Of a stretch of DNA of 64,000 bases, positions 18,505-26,888 are shown in pieces. A program made the translations under genes and the position numbers. Source of the DNA: Peribacillus butanolivorans (GTDB lineage Bacteria > Bacillota > Bacilli > Bacillales > DSM-1321); assembly GCF_001273755.1 (NCBI RefSeq), contig NZ_LGYA01000001.1, positions 288,001 through 352,000 on the forward strand, read 5' to 3'. Positions within the stretch are counted from its first letter, which is position 1. Each line of letters starts with the position of its first letter. The notes under the pieces are model-generated. The model had not been told where the DNA came from. It made no database searches and was given only the letters and a program-made list of their open reading frames with translations.

Positions 18505-19326
18505 TTGAAAAAAGTTTCGTTTTTAATGTTTGCCATGGTAGTTTCTTTGTTACTGATTATGACTGGATGCGGGAAAGAAAAGGAAGTAACGACAACTAGC
18601 GAAAAAGAAGAAGCAAATGGGAAAACACTTAGGATCGTGACGGATGCAGCATATGCTCCATTTGAATATCTGGAAGGCGATAAAGTTGTTGGATTCGATG
18701 TTGATTTTATCAATGCTGTTGCAAAAGAAGCCGGTTATAAAGTGAAAGTTGAGCATGTTGGCTGGGATCCGATTTTTGTAGAAATCGAGTCTAAAAGAGC
18801 GGATGTAGGGATATCTGCAATTACAGTAAATGATGAGAGAAAACAATCGTATGATTTTTCGGTGCCTTATTTCTTATCCACAAACAAAATCTTAGTTCCT
18901 GAGAAAAGTGATATAAAATCAGGAAAAGAATTGAAAGGAAAGGTTATTGCTGTTCAAACAGCTACAACTGGACAGGAAGCAGTCGAGTCACTTCTTGGGA
19001 AAAATCATAAAGACATCAAAAAATTCGAAAATAATAACCTGGCCATTCAGGAATTATTACAAGGCGGAGCTGAAGCGGTAGTAGCGGACAATACCGTTGT
19101 TGAAGAATATGTGAAAAATAACCCTGACCAAAAGCTGAAAGTTGTTGAAGATAGCAGCAGTTTTGATCAGGAATTTTATGGTCTTATGTTCCCAAAAGGT
19201 AGCGAGTTGAAAGCTGATTTTGATAAAGCCGTCAATGCTATTTATGAGAATGGAAAGTACGCAGAAATCTATAAAGAATGGTTCGGCACAGAACCAGATG
19301 TTGAAACATTAAAAGCACAGCAATAA
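18505..19326 (+). CDS. Amino-acid ABC transporter substrate-binding lipoprotein
   Basis: This 273-aa protein has a lipoprotein signal (LLLIMTGCGKEK; lipidated Cys22) and a family-3 solute-binding domain. Landmarks are LRIVTDAAYAPFEYLEGDKVVGFDVDFINAVAKE, then GISAITVNDERK and AVVADNTVVEEYV. It captures polar amino acids outside the membrane and delivers them to the permease encoded next. Closest known types are the Bacillus ArtP/GlnH-like proteins; the ligand (arginine, glutamine or similar) is not certain. Start is TTG at 18505 after AGAGGGG. A terminator lies between this gene and the permease. Confidence 0.92.
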   Translation: MKKVSFLMFAMVVSLLLIMTGCGKEKEVTTTSEKEEANGKTLRIVTDAAYAPFEYLEGDKVVGFDVDFINAVAKEAGYKVKVEHVGWDPIFVEIESKRADVGISAITVNDERKQSYDFSVPYFLSTNKILVPEKSDIKSGKELKGKVIAVQTATTGQEAVESLLGKNHKDIKKFENNNLAIQELLQGGAEAVVADNTVVEEYVKNNPDQKLKVVEDSSSFDQEFYGLMFPKGSELKADFDKAVNAIYENGKYAEIYKEWFGTEPDVETLKAQQ

Positions 19327-19340
19327 AACAAATTTATAAT

Positions 19341-19383
19341 AAAAAATTGCGTAACTTTACGTGTGAAGTTACGCAGTTTTTTT
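19341..19383 (+). terminator. Intercistronic terminator inside the ABC operon
   Basis: TTGCGTAACTT pairs with AAGTTACGCAG and is followed by seven T residues. It lies between the binding-protein gene and the permease gene. Partial read-through would give more binding protein than permease, as is common in such operons. Confidence 0.8.
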
Positions 19384-19404
19384 GGTCTTTAGGAGGGGAA
19401 CAGA

Positions 19405-20061
19405 ATGAATTTTCGCTGGGATATTATTTTTGAATATGCTCCTTACTTATTAAAGGGAACGATACTCACAATTGGGCTATCGGTTTCCTCTATTCTCATC
19501 GGAACTTTTTTAGGTTTACTGATTGGTTTAGGGAAAATAATGAGAAACAAGGTGCTCGCATTTCCATTTTACTGTTATGTCACGGTTTTTCGTGGAACGC
19601 CGCTATTGGTTCAGATCTTTTTAATCCATTTTGGTATTGTGCCCTTTTTTACTGGGGAGACGAACGCAATCACGGCGGGAGTCATTGCTTTGTCTTTAAA
19701 TGCAGCGGCTTATATTGCGGAAATATTCCGTGCAGGAATACAATCCATTGATAAAGGACAAATGGAAGGGGCTCGTTCGTTGGGAATGACCCATACTCAA
19801 ACAATGATCCATGTTGTCTTACCTCAAGCATTCAAACGTATGATCCCTCCGTTAGGAAATGAATTCATCGTATTATTAAAAGATTCCTCCCTCCTTTGTG
19901 TCATTGCAGCCCCCGAATTAATGTATTGGGGAAAAGCGATGGGGGGGCAGTACTTTAAAGTTTGGGAGCCGTATTTGGCTTGTGCCTTTATCTATCTTTG
20001 CCTGACCCTTATTTTAAGTTTCGTATTAAATAGACTCGAAAGCAGGTTGAAAACAGAATGA
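19405..20061 (+). CDS. Polar amino-acid ABC transporter permease
   Basis: This 218-aa protein has five membrane helices and the HisM/GlnP-type signature. The EAA loop reads [32 protein letters not shown], which docks with the ATPase. N-terminal motifs [14 protein letters not shown] and [13 protein letters not shown] are also typical. ATG follows AGGAGGGGA. Its last four bases overlap the ATPase gene start, so the two are coupled. It probably works as a homodimer. Confidence 0.93.
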   Translation: MNFRWDIIFEYAPYLLKGTILTIGLSVSSILIGTFLGLLIGLGKIMRNKVLAFPFYCYVTVFRGTPLLVQIFLIHFGIVPFFTGETNAITAGVIALSLNAAAYIAEIFRAGIQSIDKGQMEGARSLGMTHTQTMIHVVLPQAFKRMIPPLGNEFIVLLKDSSLLCVIAAPELMYWGKAMGGQYFKVWEPYLACAFIYLCLTLILSFVLNRLESRLKTE

Positions 20062-20780
20062 TTAAGGTCGAGAATTTAAAAAAGTCATTTGGAGATAACG
20101 AGGTATTAAAGAATATCAATGCAATCGTTGCCCCACAGGAGGTAGTTGTGGTGATTGGGCCTTCAGGGTCTGGTAAATCTACTTTTCTCAGGTGTATTAA
20201 TCAACTTGAAACGATAACGGGAGGACATATTTTCATAGAGGGACTTGATACGACAGATAAGAAGGTCAATATCAATAAAGTACGCACTGAAGTTGGTATG
20301 GTATTTCAGCATTTCAACTTATTTCCGCATAAAACAGTTATTGATAACATTATGCTTGCGCCGCTAAAGGTTCGTAAAGTTACCAAAGAACAGGCATCAC
20401 AAAGAGGCATGGAACTACTTAAGAAAGTAGGACTTGCTGAGAAAGCGAACGCCTATCCGGATTCATTATCGGGTGGACAAAAGCAACGTGTGGCAATCGC
20501 AAGGGCATTGGCAATGGAACCCAAAATCATGTTGTTTGATGAACCGACTTCTGCTCTAGACCCGGAAATGGTCGGTGAAGTGCTTGAGGTTATGAAGCAA
20601 TTGGCTAAAGAAGGTATGACAATGGTCGTAGTGACCCATGAGATGGGGTTTGCTAAAGAAGTTGGTGATCGTGTGATTTTCATGGACGAGGGCTTTATTA
20701 TCGAAGAAAATATTCCAAGTGAGATCTTTGATAATCCGCAGCAGGAAAGAACTAAAGCCTTTTTGAGCAAAGTGCTCTAA
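20058..20780 (+). CDS. Polar amino-acid ABC transporter ATP-binding protein
   Basis: This 240-aa ATPase shows all motifs in order: Walker [10 protein letters not shown] (residues 34-42), Q-loop [11 protein letters not shown], signature LSGGQKQR, Walker [13 protein letters not shown] and H-loop VVTHEMGFA. It is of the GlnQ/ArtM class and powers the importer made by the two preceding genes. The reading frame starts within the permease stop region (ATGATT). A terminator follows directly. Confidence 0.94.
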   Translation: MIKVENLKKSFGDNEVLKNINAIVAPQEVVVVIGPSGSGKSTFLRCINQLETITGGHIFIEGLDTTDKKVNINKVRTEVGMVFQHFNLFPHKTVIDNIMLAPLKVRKVTKEQASQRGMELLKKVGLAEKANAYPDSLSGGQKQRVAIARALAMEPKIMLFDEPTSALDPEMVGEVLEVMKQLAKEGMTMVVVTHEMGFAKEVGDRVIFMDEGFIIEENIPSEIFDNPQQERTKAFLSKVL

Positions 20781-20790
20781 TATTAGAATA

Positions 20791-20825
20791 ATAAAAAAAC
20801 CTTCCGTAAATCGGAGGTTTTTTTT
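20791..20825 (+). terminator. Intrinsic terminator of the ABC operon
   Basis: AAAAAACCTTCCG pairs with CGGAGGTTTTTTTT across a TAAAT loop. Confidence 0.9.
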
Positions 20826-20844
20826 GGGAACATATCAGGGGGTG

Positions 20845-21216
20845 TTATTTAATGTATGATGAGCCTAAAAGGGATTCAGGGCTTTTACCGAGCACTAGCA
20901 TACTGATTTTAGCATATCCAATATTTTCATTTTGGGAGAAGGTTTGTTGTAAAACCTGGATATTAGGATCATCCTTTAACTTTTGAACTTCCTCTATATA
21001 TAAGTGGATAACGGAGGGCATAACGAATTCAGGGGTGTATTCGTTAGGGTTTTCATCCATGATTAATGTGCCCATAAATTGATATTTAAATTGAAATGCT
21101 CGTGTTAAGGCAACGACATGGAGTAGTTTATTAAATAATTCGGGGTATGAATATTTAATTTTCTCCAAAGCTTCTTCGGTTGCTTGTAACTCATCGACAC
21201 TAGATAAAGTGATCAT
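20845..21216 (-). CDS. Conserved hypothetical protein
   Basis: I do not recognise a family for this 123-aa protein. It is soluble with no signal peptide. It is helical at the N-terminus (VDELQATEEALEKIKYSY) and has a mid-region LHVVALTRAFQFKYQF. ATG at 21216 follows GGAGATATTT, a good binding site, and codon use is normal, so it is probably a real gene. It converges on the ABC operon and lies downstream of the LysR gene on the same strand, with a gap of about 170 bases. Confidence 0.6.
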   Translation of the reverse strand: MITLSSVDELQATEEALEKIKYSYPELFNKLLHVVALTRAFQFKYQFMGTLIMDENPNEYTPEFVMPSVIHLYIEEVQKLKDDPNIQVLQQTFSQNENIGYAKISMLVLGKSPESLLGSSYIK

Positions 21217-21383
21217 AAATATCTCCTTTCTGAAAATATAGATTCCATCAGTAATTACAGTGCTTTTTACTCATACCAAGTCTAACTCCGCGGTTAAGTA
21301 TTGTAAAATGGTTAGATGTTATCATGAGCATAACTTAAATCTATGATAGTGCTTACATGTCTAATGCTTTACTATCGAGGTAG

Positions 21384-22268
21384 TTAATCTTTATGAGTTA
21401 ACGCTTCTCTTGTATATTTTAGCCATTCTTTTGCCGCATATGAAAGGTATTGATCCTTACTCCAAATGAATCCTAAGTTCCAACTAATGGAAGGATTTTT
21501 GACCTTAATGGACTTGATGCGGTTATCATGGCGGCATAAACTTTCCGGTAAAAGAGCGATTCCAAGATTACAGTAAACCATTTCCTCTATAAAATCCCAA
21601 CGTGAGCTTTCTGTGACAATGTGTGGAGAATAACCAGTTTCTTTACAGGACGAAATTATGAGATCACGCAAGACATAATCTTTATTAAATAAGATAAAAG
21701 ACTCGTCTTCAAGGTCGGCCAAATCAATCTCTTCCCGACAAGCAAGTGGGTGGGAGGGGGGCACAATCAAGTTAATGTCTTCTTCTAAAAAGGCAAAATG
21801 ATGAAAAAGTACGGTGTTAGTTGGCAGGACTATTACGCCAATGTCGAGTAAGTCATTTTGGACTGATTCTTCAATTTTCTTTGAGCCATCCTCTATTAAT
21901 TGAAAGGTAATATTAGGATAATCCTCATGAAAACGGCTAAGAATTCGGGGGAAGAAGGAGGCGTCAATAATCGGCGGTAATCCGATTCGTATATGTCCCT
22001 TTTTCAAGCCTAATAAATTGTCCATTTCTGTTTCTAAATTATGAAAAGCTTTATCAATCAATTTTGCCTGCTCTAATACAACCCTTCCGGCATCAGTCAG
22101 AATCAGTTGTTTACGGGAACGATCAAAAAGTTCAACACCAAGCTCAGTTTCCAAGTTTTTGATCATCTTACTGATGGTCGGCTGAGTAATGAATAAATGA
22201 TCCGCTGCCCGAGTAAAGCTATTGAAATTGGTAACCTCTATAAAGTATTGTAAATGCTTAATATCCAT
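21384..22268 (-). CDS. LysR family transcriptional regulator (CidR-like)
   Basis: This 294-aa protein starts MDIKHLQYFIEVTNFNSFTRA and has the LysR helix-turn-helix LFITQPTISKMIKNLETELGVELF. A periplasmic-binding-like effector domain follows (IRIGLPPIIDASFFP, LLDIGVIVLP, CNLGIALLPESL). Overall it resembles CidR/YwbI, which activates cidAB-type murein-hydrolase exporter genes in response to overflow metabolism. No cidAB genes are adjacent here, so the target is unknown. The start is the ATG at 22268 with AGGTGA upstream. Confidence 0.88.
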   Translation of the reverse strand: MDIKHLQYFIEVTNFNSFTRAADHLFITQPTISKMIKNLETELGVELFDRSRKQLILTDAGRVVLEQAKLIDKAFHNLETEMDNLLGLKKGHIRIGLPPIIDASFFPRILSRFHEDYPNITFQLIEDGSKKIEESVQNDLLDIGVIVLPTNTVLFHHFAFLEEDINLIVPPSHPLACREEIDLADLEDESFILFNKDYVLRDLIISSCKETGYSPHIVTESSRWDFIEEMVYCNLGIALLPESLCRHDNRIKSIKVKNPSISWNLGFIWSKDQYLSYAAKEWLKYTREALTHKD

Positions 22269-22380
22269 CACTTCACCTGCTTATCCTCTTTTAAATTTCT
22301 TTCATTTTACCTGTTAACAGAAGGGTTTGTAAAACATGAGAAGCTTTGTTGGTAAGATTTCCTCTTTGTTTCGTGAGCGT

Positions 22381-22418
22381 ATAAAAAAGCTGGGCTCCAA
22401 ATAAGAGCCCAGCTTCTT
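22381..22418 (-). terminator. Terminator of the universal stress protein gene
   Basis: On the minus strand AAGCTGGGCTC pairs with GAGCCCAGCTT, followed by TTTTTAT. Confidence 0.88.
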
Positions 22419-22452
22419 CTAATTGGTGAGTCATAGGGTTGTCGCAAATTGT

Positions 22453-22878
22453 TTATTTAACTAATAAGACAGGTACCGGAGAATTCTGGACGATATAGTG
22501 GCTGACGCTTCCTAGGAATTCCTTGAATCCACTTAAGCCTCTGCTGCCCATTATGATAAGGTCGCAATTTTGAGATTTCGCATGTTCCAACAAAGTAGTG
22601 ATAGCTGAACCTTCTACGACAAAAGACTGAGATGCATTAGGAATTTCGGATAACAGTGCATCCGCTTTTTCGATAACTTCGTTGCCATACTTAAGCATGG
22701 CTTCTTCAATTTCTTGAAAAGCATTGCCATATATATTTGGATGGATTGGAAGTGTAACAGCGTGAAGTACCTGAATTTCAATAGCAGGATCCAGCTTCGC
22801 TAATTCAATCGCTTTTTCTAAAGATTTACGTGCTAATTCAGATTCATCATAAGCAACTAATATTCTTGAGCAGAGCAT
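22453..22878 (-). CDS. Universal stress protein (UspA family)
   Basis: This 141-aa protein has the Usp fold. It opens with ILVAYDESELARKSLEKAIELA and contains VLHAV. Near the end is the nucleotide-binding loop GSRGLSGFKEFLGSVS, matching the G-2X-G-9X-G-S pattern, so ATP binding is likely. It closes with SPVPVLLVK. Such proteins are induced by starvation and stress and act in the cytoplasm. It is transcribed divergently from the MerR regulator and shares its upstream region. Confidence 0.92.
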   Translation of the reverse strand: MLCSRILVAYDESELARKSLEKAIELAKLDPAIEIQVLHAVTLPIHPNIYGNAFQEIEEAMLKYGNEVIEKADALLSEIPNASQSFVVEGSAITTLLEHAKSQNCDLIIMGSRGLSGFKEFLGSVSHYIVQNSPVPVLLVK

Positions 22879-22975
22879 AATTAATCCGTCCCTTCATTTA
22901 AAAAGAATATACCCATAGTATATCAGTTTATAACTTTCATTCAGTTTTATATATTTAAAATTTTGTGAATATTTA

Positions 22976-23006
22976 TTGAAGTTTACGTTAACGTCAATGT
23001 TAAGAT
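22976..23006 (+). promoter_or_regulatory. MerR-type promoter with 19-bp spacer and palindromic operator
   Basis: TTGAAG (22976-22981) and TAAGAT (23001-23006) are separated by 19 bases, the over-long spacer typical of MerR-controlled promoters. The spacer itself contains the near-palindrome TTTACGTTAACGTCAA (22982-22997), close to operators of LiuR-type MerR regulators of acyl-CoA degradation. It lies 37 bases before the MerR gene. Confidence 0.75.
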
Positions 23007-23042
23007 AAGGTAAATAATCCCTTTGCAAAGTGTGGTTTTAAC

Positions 23043-23423
23043 ATGTACACCATTTCAGAGTTAGCAAAAGAATTTGATTTGACAACAAGAACACTACGAT
23101 ATTATGAGGAACTAGGTATGCTAAGGCCAAAGCGGACCGAAACCGGAAAAAGAGTATATGGAAAGAAAGAACATGCTCAACTTAAAATCATTATGCGTGG
23201 CAAGAAGTATGGCTTTTCTTTAGTTGAAATAAAGGATATTGTTCTGCTATTTGATAAGGACAGGACGGGTATTAAGCAATTGGAGAAAACAATTGATACA
23301 GCTGGACAGAAATTAAATGAAATAAATGAACGTATTAAAGAGCTTGATGAATTGAAGCAGGATTTTGAACAGGTGATTAAAGGTTTTACCGAAACACTTC
23401 ATAGCTTAAAAAGTAAACAGTGA
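23043..23423 (+). CDS. MerR family regulator of acyl-CoA degradation
   Basis: This 126-aa protein has the MerR winged helix (YTISELAKEFDLTTRTLRYYEELGML, then KRVYGKKEHAQLKIIMRGKKYGFSL) and a C-terminal coiled coil for dimerisation (residues 77-118). It lacks a metal-binding Cys pattern, so it is not a metal sensor. Placement at the head of an acyl-CoA dehydrogenase/thiolase cluster and the operator sequence fit a LiuR-like repressor that senses acyl-CoA intermediates. That is inference. No clear AGGAGG site precedes ATG at 23043. Confidence 0.85.
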   Translation: MYTISELAKEFDLTTRTLRYYEELGMLRPKRTETGKRVYGKKEHAQLKIIMRGKKYGFSLVEIKDIVLLFDKDRTGIKQLEKTIDTAGQKLNEINERIKELDELKQDFEQVIKGFTETLHSLKSKQ

Positions 23424-23490
23424 ACCAGGCATTTCAAGCAGCAAAACCATCAGAATAAAAATACTTCAAAGTATAATATTGAAATGAGTT

Positions 23491-23519
23491 TTGACGATAG
23501 GTAACGATGAATATATATT
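23491..23519 (+). promoter_or_regulatory. Sigma-A promoter of the SDR gene
   Basis: TTGACG (23491-23496), 17 bases, TATATT (23514-23519), ending 28 bases before the SDR start codon. Confidence 0.6.
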
Positions 23520-23546
23520 CTAGACGAAAACAAATGAGGTGAAGAT

Positions 23547-24314
23547 TTGGATATTCAAGAAACTATTGCAGTAGTGACAGGTGGGGCTTCAGGTCTGGGA
23601 GCGGCCACTGTAAGAAACATCATTAAAAAAGGTGGAAAAGCCGTTATCTGTGACCTCTCAGAAGAAAATGGCGTCAAAATGGTCGAGGAATTAGGAGATT
23701 CAGTCATATTTATTAAAACGGATGTGACAAGTGAAGAAAGTGTACTAGAAGCGTTGGAACAGGGAATTGAAAAATTTGGATCAATTAACACAATTGTCAA
23801 TTGTGCTGGCATTGCGATTGCTGAAAAGGTCATCGGAAGAAAAGGTACGCATGAATTGAAAGCGTTCTCAAAAGTAGTGACGGTTAACTTGATCGGTACA
23901 TTTAATGTAATTCGTCTTGCGGCAGAGAAAATGGTCAATAACCAAGCAAACGAAGAGGGGGAGCGTGGTGTCATTATCAACACAGCGTCGGTAGCTGCAT
24001 TTGAAGGACAAATCGGACAAGCGGCATATAGTGCCTCAAAGAGTGGGATTGTCGGTATGACTCTTCCGATTGCAAGGGAGCTTGCTTCCAAAGGGATACG
24101 TGTCGTATCGATTGCACCGGGGTTATTTCATACACCGATGTTTGATTCATTACCTGAAGAAGCGAGGGCGTCATTAGGGAAAACCGTGCCATTTCCATCA
24201 AGGCTCGGATATCCGGAAGAGTACGCTAAACTTACGGAAAGCATTATTACGAATCCTATGCTGAATGGAGAAACGATTCGGTTGGACGGGGCCATTCGAA
24301 TGTCACCTAGATAA
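23547..24314 (+). CDS. SDR 3-hydroxyacyl-CoA dehydrogenase (HSD10-like)
   Basis: This 255-aa Rossmann-fold enzyme has TGGASGLGAATV for NAD binding, a CDLSE acidic stop that favours NAD over NADP, and NCAG. The catalytic Ser is in NTASVAAFEGQ and the Tyr/Lys in YSASKSG. GQIGQAAYSASKSGIVGM and APGLFHTPM are typical of the type II hydroxyacyl-CoA dehydrogenase group, which oxidises 3-hydroxy(-2-methyl)acyl-CoA. It supplies the third beta-oxidation step for the cluster. Start is TTG at 23547 after GAGGTGAAG. Confidence 0.88.
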   Translation: MDIQETIAVVTGGASGLGAATVRNIIKKGGKAVICDLSEENGVKMVEELGDSVIFIKTDVTSEESVLEALEQGIEKFGSINTIVNCAGIAIAEKVIGRKGTHELKAFSKVVTVNLIGTFNVIRLAAEKMVNNQANEEGERGVIINTASVAAFEGQIGQAAYSASKSGIVGMTLPIARELASKGIRVVSIAPGLFHTPMFDSLPEEARASLGKTVPFPSRLGYPEEYAKLTESIITNPMLNGETIRLDGAIRMSPR

Positions 24315-24430
24315 GATAGGTTCAAATCCTACCGGGAAATTTTAAATAATGGATTAGAAAACTAAAGTATATTTTCTATAAAAAGGAAAAGGTTGATACG
24401 AAAAAGCTAATGGCAGAGGAGATAGTGCAG

Positions 24431-25576
24431 ATGAAACATCCATACTTAAGTGAAGATCACGAGATTTTCCGTAAATCATTACGCAAGTTTTTAGAGAAAG
24501 AAGCGGTTCCCTATTATGAACAATGGGAAGAAGACCGTATTATTCCTCGTTCGTTTTGGAGGAAAATGGGGGAGCAAGGCTTTTTATGTCCGGATCTTGG
24601 AGAAGAGTATGGGGGTTCTGAAGTAGATTGGGGCTTTGCGGTCATAATTAATGAAGAACTAGAAAGAGTGGGTTCAGGTTTCATAGGCTTCGGGCTCCAT
24701 AGTGATATTACGGTTCCGTATATTTCCGCATACGGAAATGATGAGCAGAAACAGCGCTGGCTCCCTAAATGCACGACAGGGGAAATCATTACAGCCATCG
24801 CCATGACAGAGCCGGGAACAGGTTCGGATTTGGCCAATATTAAAACGACTGCGATTTTGGATGGAGATCATTACATACTAAACGGCCAAAAAACATTCAT
24901 CACAAATGGGATTCATTCGGATCTGGTCATCGTGGCTTGTAAAACGGATCCAAATGCTGTTCCGAAGCATAAAGGCGTCAGTTTAGTCGTGGTTGAAAGA
25001 GATACTCCGGGATTCACCAGGGGACGAAAACTGAAGAAGCTTGGTTTGCATTGTCAGGATACAGCAGAACTTATCTTTGAAGATTGTCGTGTACCAAAGG
25101 AAAACTTGCTAGGTGAAGAAGGCACAGGGTTTAAGTATTTAATGGAGAAATTGCAGCAGGAACGTCTTGTCGTAGCAATTTGTGCCCAAACCGCATCCGA
25201 GGATATGCTAGCGGATACGATTGAGTACGTCAAAAGCAGGGAAGCGTTCGGGAAATCAGTGAGTCAGTTCCAGAACACTCAATTTAAAATCGCAGAAATG
25301 GCCACTGAAATTAAAATGGGCCGAGTTTTCCTGGATCAATTGATTGCTAATCATATGGCGGGTGAACAGGTGGTCACAGAAGTATCGATGGCTAAATGGC
25401 GTTTGACAGAGACTGCCCGGAAAATATCCATTGAATGCATGCAGCTTCATGGTGGCTATGGTTATATGGAAGAATACAAGATTGCTAGAAGGTACCGTGA
25501 TGTGCCGGTAGCAAGCATCTATGCGGGTACAAATGAAATCATGAAGAAAATCATAGCAAAGAACATTGGACTTTAA
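24431..25576 (+). CDS. Long-chain-type acyl-CoA dehydrogenase
   Basis: This 381-aa flavoprotein has acyl-CoA dehydrogenase motifs AIAMTEPGTGSDLANIKT (FAD/substrate), FITNG, MQLHGGYGYMEEY and YAGTNEIMK. The usual catalytic Glu of YEGT is Ala here. A Glu in LQQERLVVA (residue 244) occupies the helix-G position used by mitochondrial LCAD and isovaleryl-CoA dehydrogenases, so it should be active with that base. It makes the trans-2-enoyl-CoA. The ATG at 24431 is preferred because GAGGAG lies before it; an upstream ATG at 24410 has no site. It is followed closely by the thiolase gene. Confidence 0.9.
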   Translation: MKHPYLSEDHEIFRKSLRKFLEKEAVPYYEQWEEDRIIPRSFWRKMGEQGFLCPDLGEEYGGSEVDWGFAVIINEELERVGSGFIGFGLHSDITVPYISAYGNDEQKQRWLPKCTTGEIITAIAMTEPGTGSDLANIKTTAILDGDHYILNGQKTFITNGIHSDLVIVACKTDPNAVPKHKGVSLVVVERDTPGFTRGRKLKKLGLHCQDTAELIFEDCRVPKENLLGEEGTGFKYLMEKLQQERLVVAICAQTASEDMLADTIEYVKSREAFGKSVSQFQNTQFKIAEMATEIKMGRVFLDQLIANHMAGEQVVTEVSMAKWRLTETARKISIECMQLHGGYGYMEEYKIARRYRDVPVASIYAGTNEIMKKIIAKNIGL

Positions 25577-25604
25577 AAAACAAAATGAGAAGGGGAGAGA
25601 TTAC

Positions 25605-26756
25605 ATGCGGGAAGTGGTAATTGTTGAGGGAATTCGTACTCCGGTTGGCAGAAGAAACGGTGTCTTAAAGGATGTTCGCCCAGATGATTTAGCAGGTGAA
25701 GTATTAAAGAGGCTGGTTGAAATAGCAGGCATTGATCATGCTATCATCGATGATGTCATTTTAGGCTGTGTTTCGCAGGCTGGGGAGCAAGCCGGAGATA
25801 TTGCTCGGATTGCTGCTCTGATTGCCGGCTATCCGATTGAAGTGCCAGGTACGACAATTGACCGACAATGCGGATCGAGTCAGCAGGCTGTCCATTTCGC
25901 TTCCCAAGCCATTTTGTCAGGAGATATGGATGTGGTCGTAGCCGGAGGAGTAGAAAACATGTCTCGTGTCCCAATGGGTTCAAATTATCAAGGAGCTGAA
26001 ACAAGTCAAAAGTATTTAAACAGCTACGAGGTAATCAACCAAGGTTTATCGGCTGAAAGAATCGCAGAAAAGTGGGGAATCACCCGTGAGGAATGTGATC
26101 AGTTTTCTGTTGAAAGCCATGAGAGGGCAATACGTGCTCAAAAGGAAGGCTATTTCGACCGTGAAATAATCACAGTTACAGGTACAGATAAATTAGGAAA
26201 TCATATTGAAGTTACCGAAGACGAAGGGCCAAGGGGGGGAACTACGGTAGAAGTCCTTTCAGGATTGAAGGCAGTTTTTAAAGAAGAAGGATTAATCCAT
26301 GCCGGGAACTCAAGCCAAATAAGTGACGGTGCTGCAGCTTTACTATTAATGGAGCGTAGTAAAGCAGAAGAGCTTGGATTGAAACCACGCTTTAAAGTGC
26401 ATACACGGGTTGTTGTCGGATCAGATCCTACCTTAATGTTGACAGGTCCAATTCCTGCCACTCAAAAAGCATTGGAAAAAGCAGGTCTTTCCATTGATGA
26501 TATCGATGTCTTTGAAGTTAATGAAGCCTTTGCTCCTGTACCGCTTGCCTGGTTAAAAGAAACAGGGGCCGACCCTAAGAAGCTAAATCCAAATGGAGGA
26601 GCGATTGCCTTAGGACACCCTCTTGGCGGCAGTGGTGCCCGTTTAATGGTTTCGATGATCCATGAATTAGAAAGAAGAGGCGGCCGATATGGATTACAAA
26701 CAATGTGTGAAGGTCATGGAATGGCGAATGCTACCATTATTGAAAGAATAGATTGA
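25605..26756 (+). CDS. Acetyl-CoA acyltransferase (thiolase)
   Basis: This 383-aa enzyme has the thiolase catalytic set. Nucleophile Cys is in DRQCGSSQQAVHFA, the His of NEAFAPVPLAW and GGAIALGHPLGGSGAR follow, and the second Cys is in MCEGHGMANATI. It cleaves 3-ketoacyl-CoA with CoA, the last beta-oxidation step, or runs in reverse. Start is the ATG at 25605 after AAGGGGAGAG. It is one transcription unit with the dehydrogenases. No enoyl-CoA hydratase gene lies in the cluster, so that step must be supplied from elsewhere. Confidence 0.93.
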   Translation: MREVVIVEGIRTPVGRRNGVLKDVRPDDLAGEVLKRLVEIAGIDHAIIDDVILGCVSQAGEQAGDIARIAALIAGYPIEVPGTTIDRQCGSSQQAVHFASQAILSGDMDVVVAGGVENMSRVPMGSNYQGAETSQKYLNSYEVINQGLSAERIAEKWGITREECDQFSVESHERAIRAQKEGYFDREIITVTGTDKLGNHIEVTEDEGPRGGTTVEVLSGLKAVFKEEGLIHAGNSSQISDGAAALLLMERSKAEELGLKPRFKVHTRVVVGSDPTLMLTGPIPATQKALEKAGLSIDDIDVFEVNEAFAPVPLAWLKETGADPKKLNPNGGAIALGHPLGGSGARLMVSMIHELERRGGRYGLQTMCEGHGMANATIIERID

Positions 26757-26888
26757 GACGGTATTTTCTCGTGAATAACATTAGAAATTCACACGAAAGT
26801 AAAGGCTGAAAAAGTGATAAAGCCAACCATCAGGAGCATGACGTGAAATCATCCTGCTGATAGTGGGTTTACTTGAGGAGGAAATGAT

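Noticed and set aside
23555..24091. 178-residue open frame opposite the SDR gene
   Set aside because: Shadow of a clear enzyme gene, with low-complexity composition.
24312..24342. GGTTCAAATCC resembling a tRNA T-arm after the SDR gene
   Set aside because: No acceptor, D-arm or anticodon arm can be formed around it; it looks like chance.
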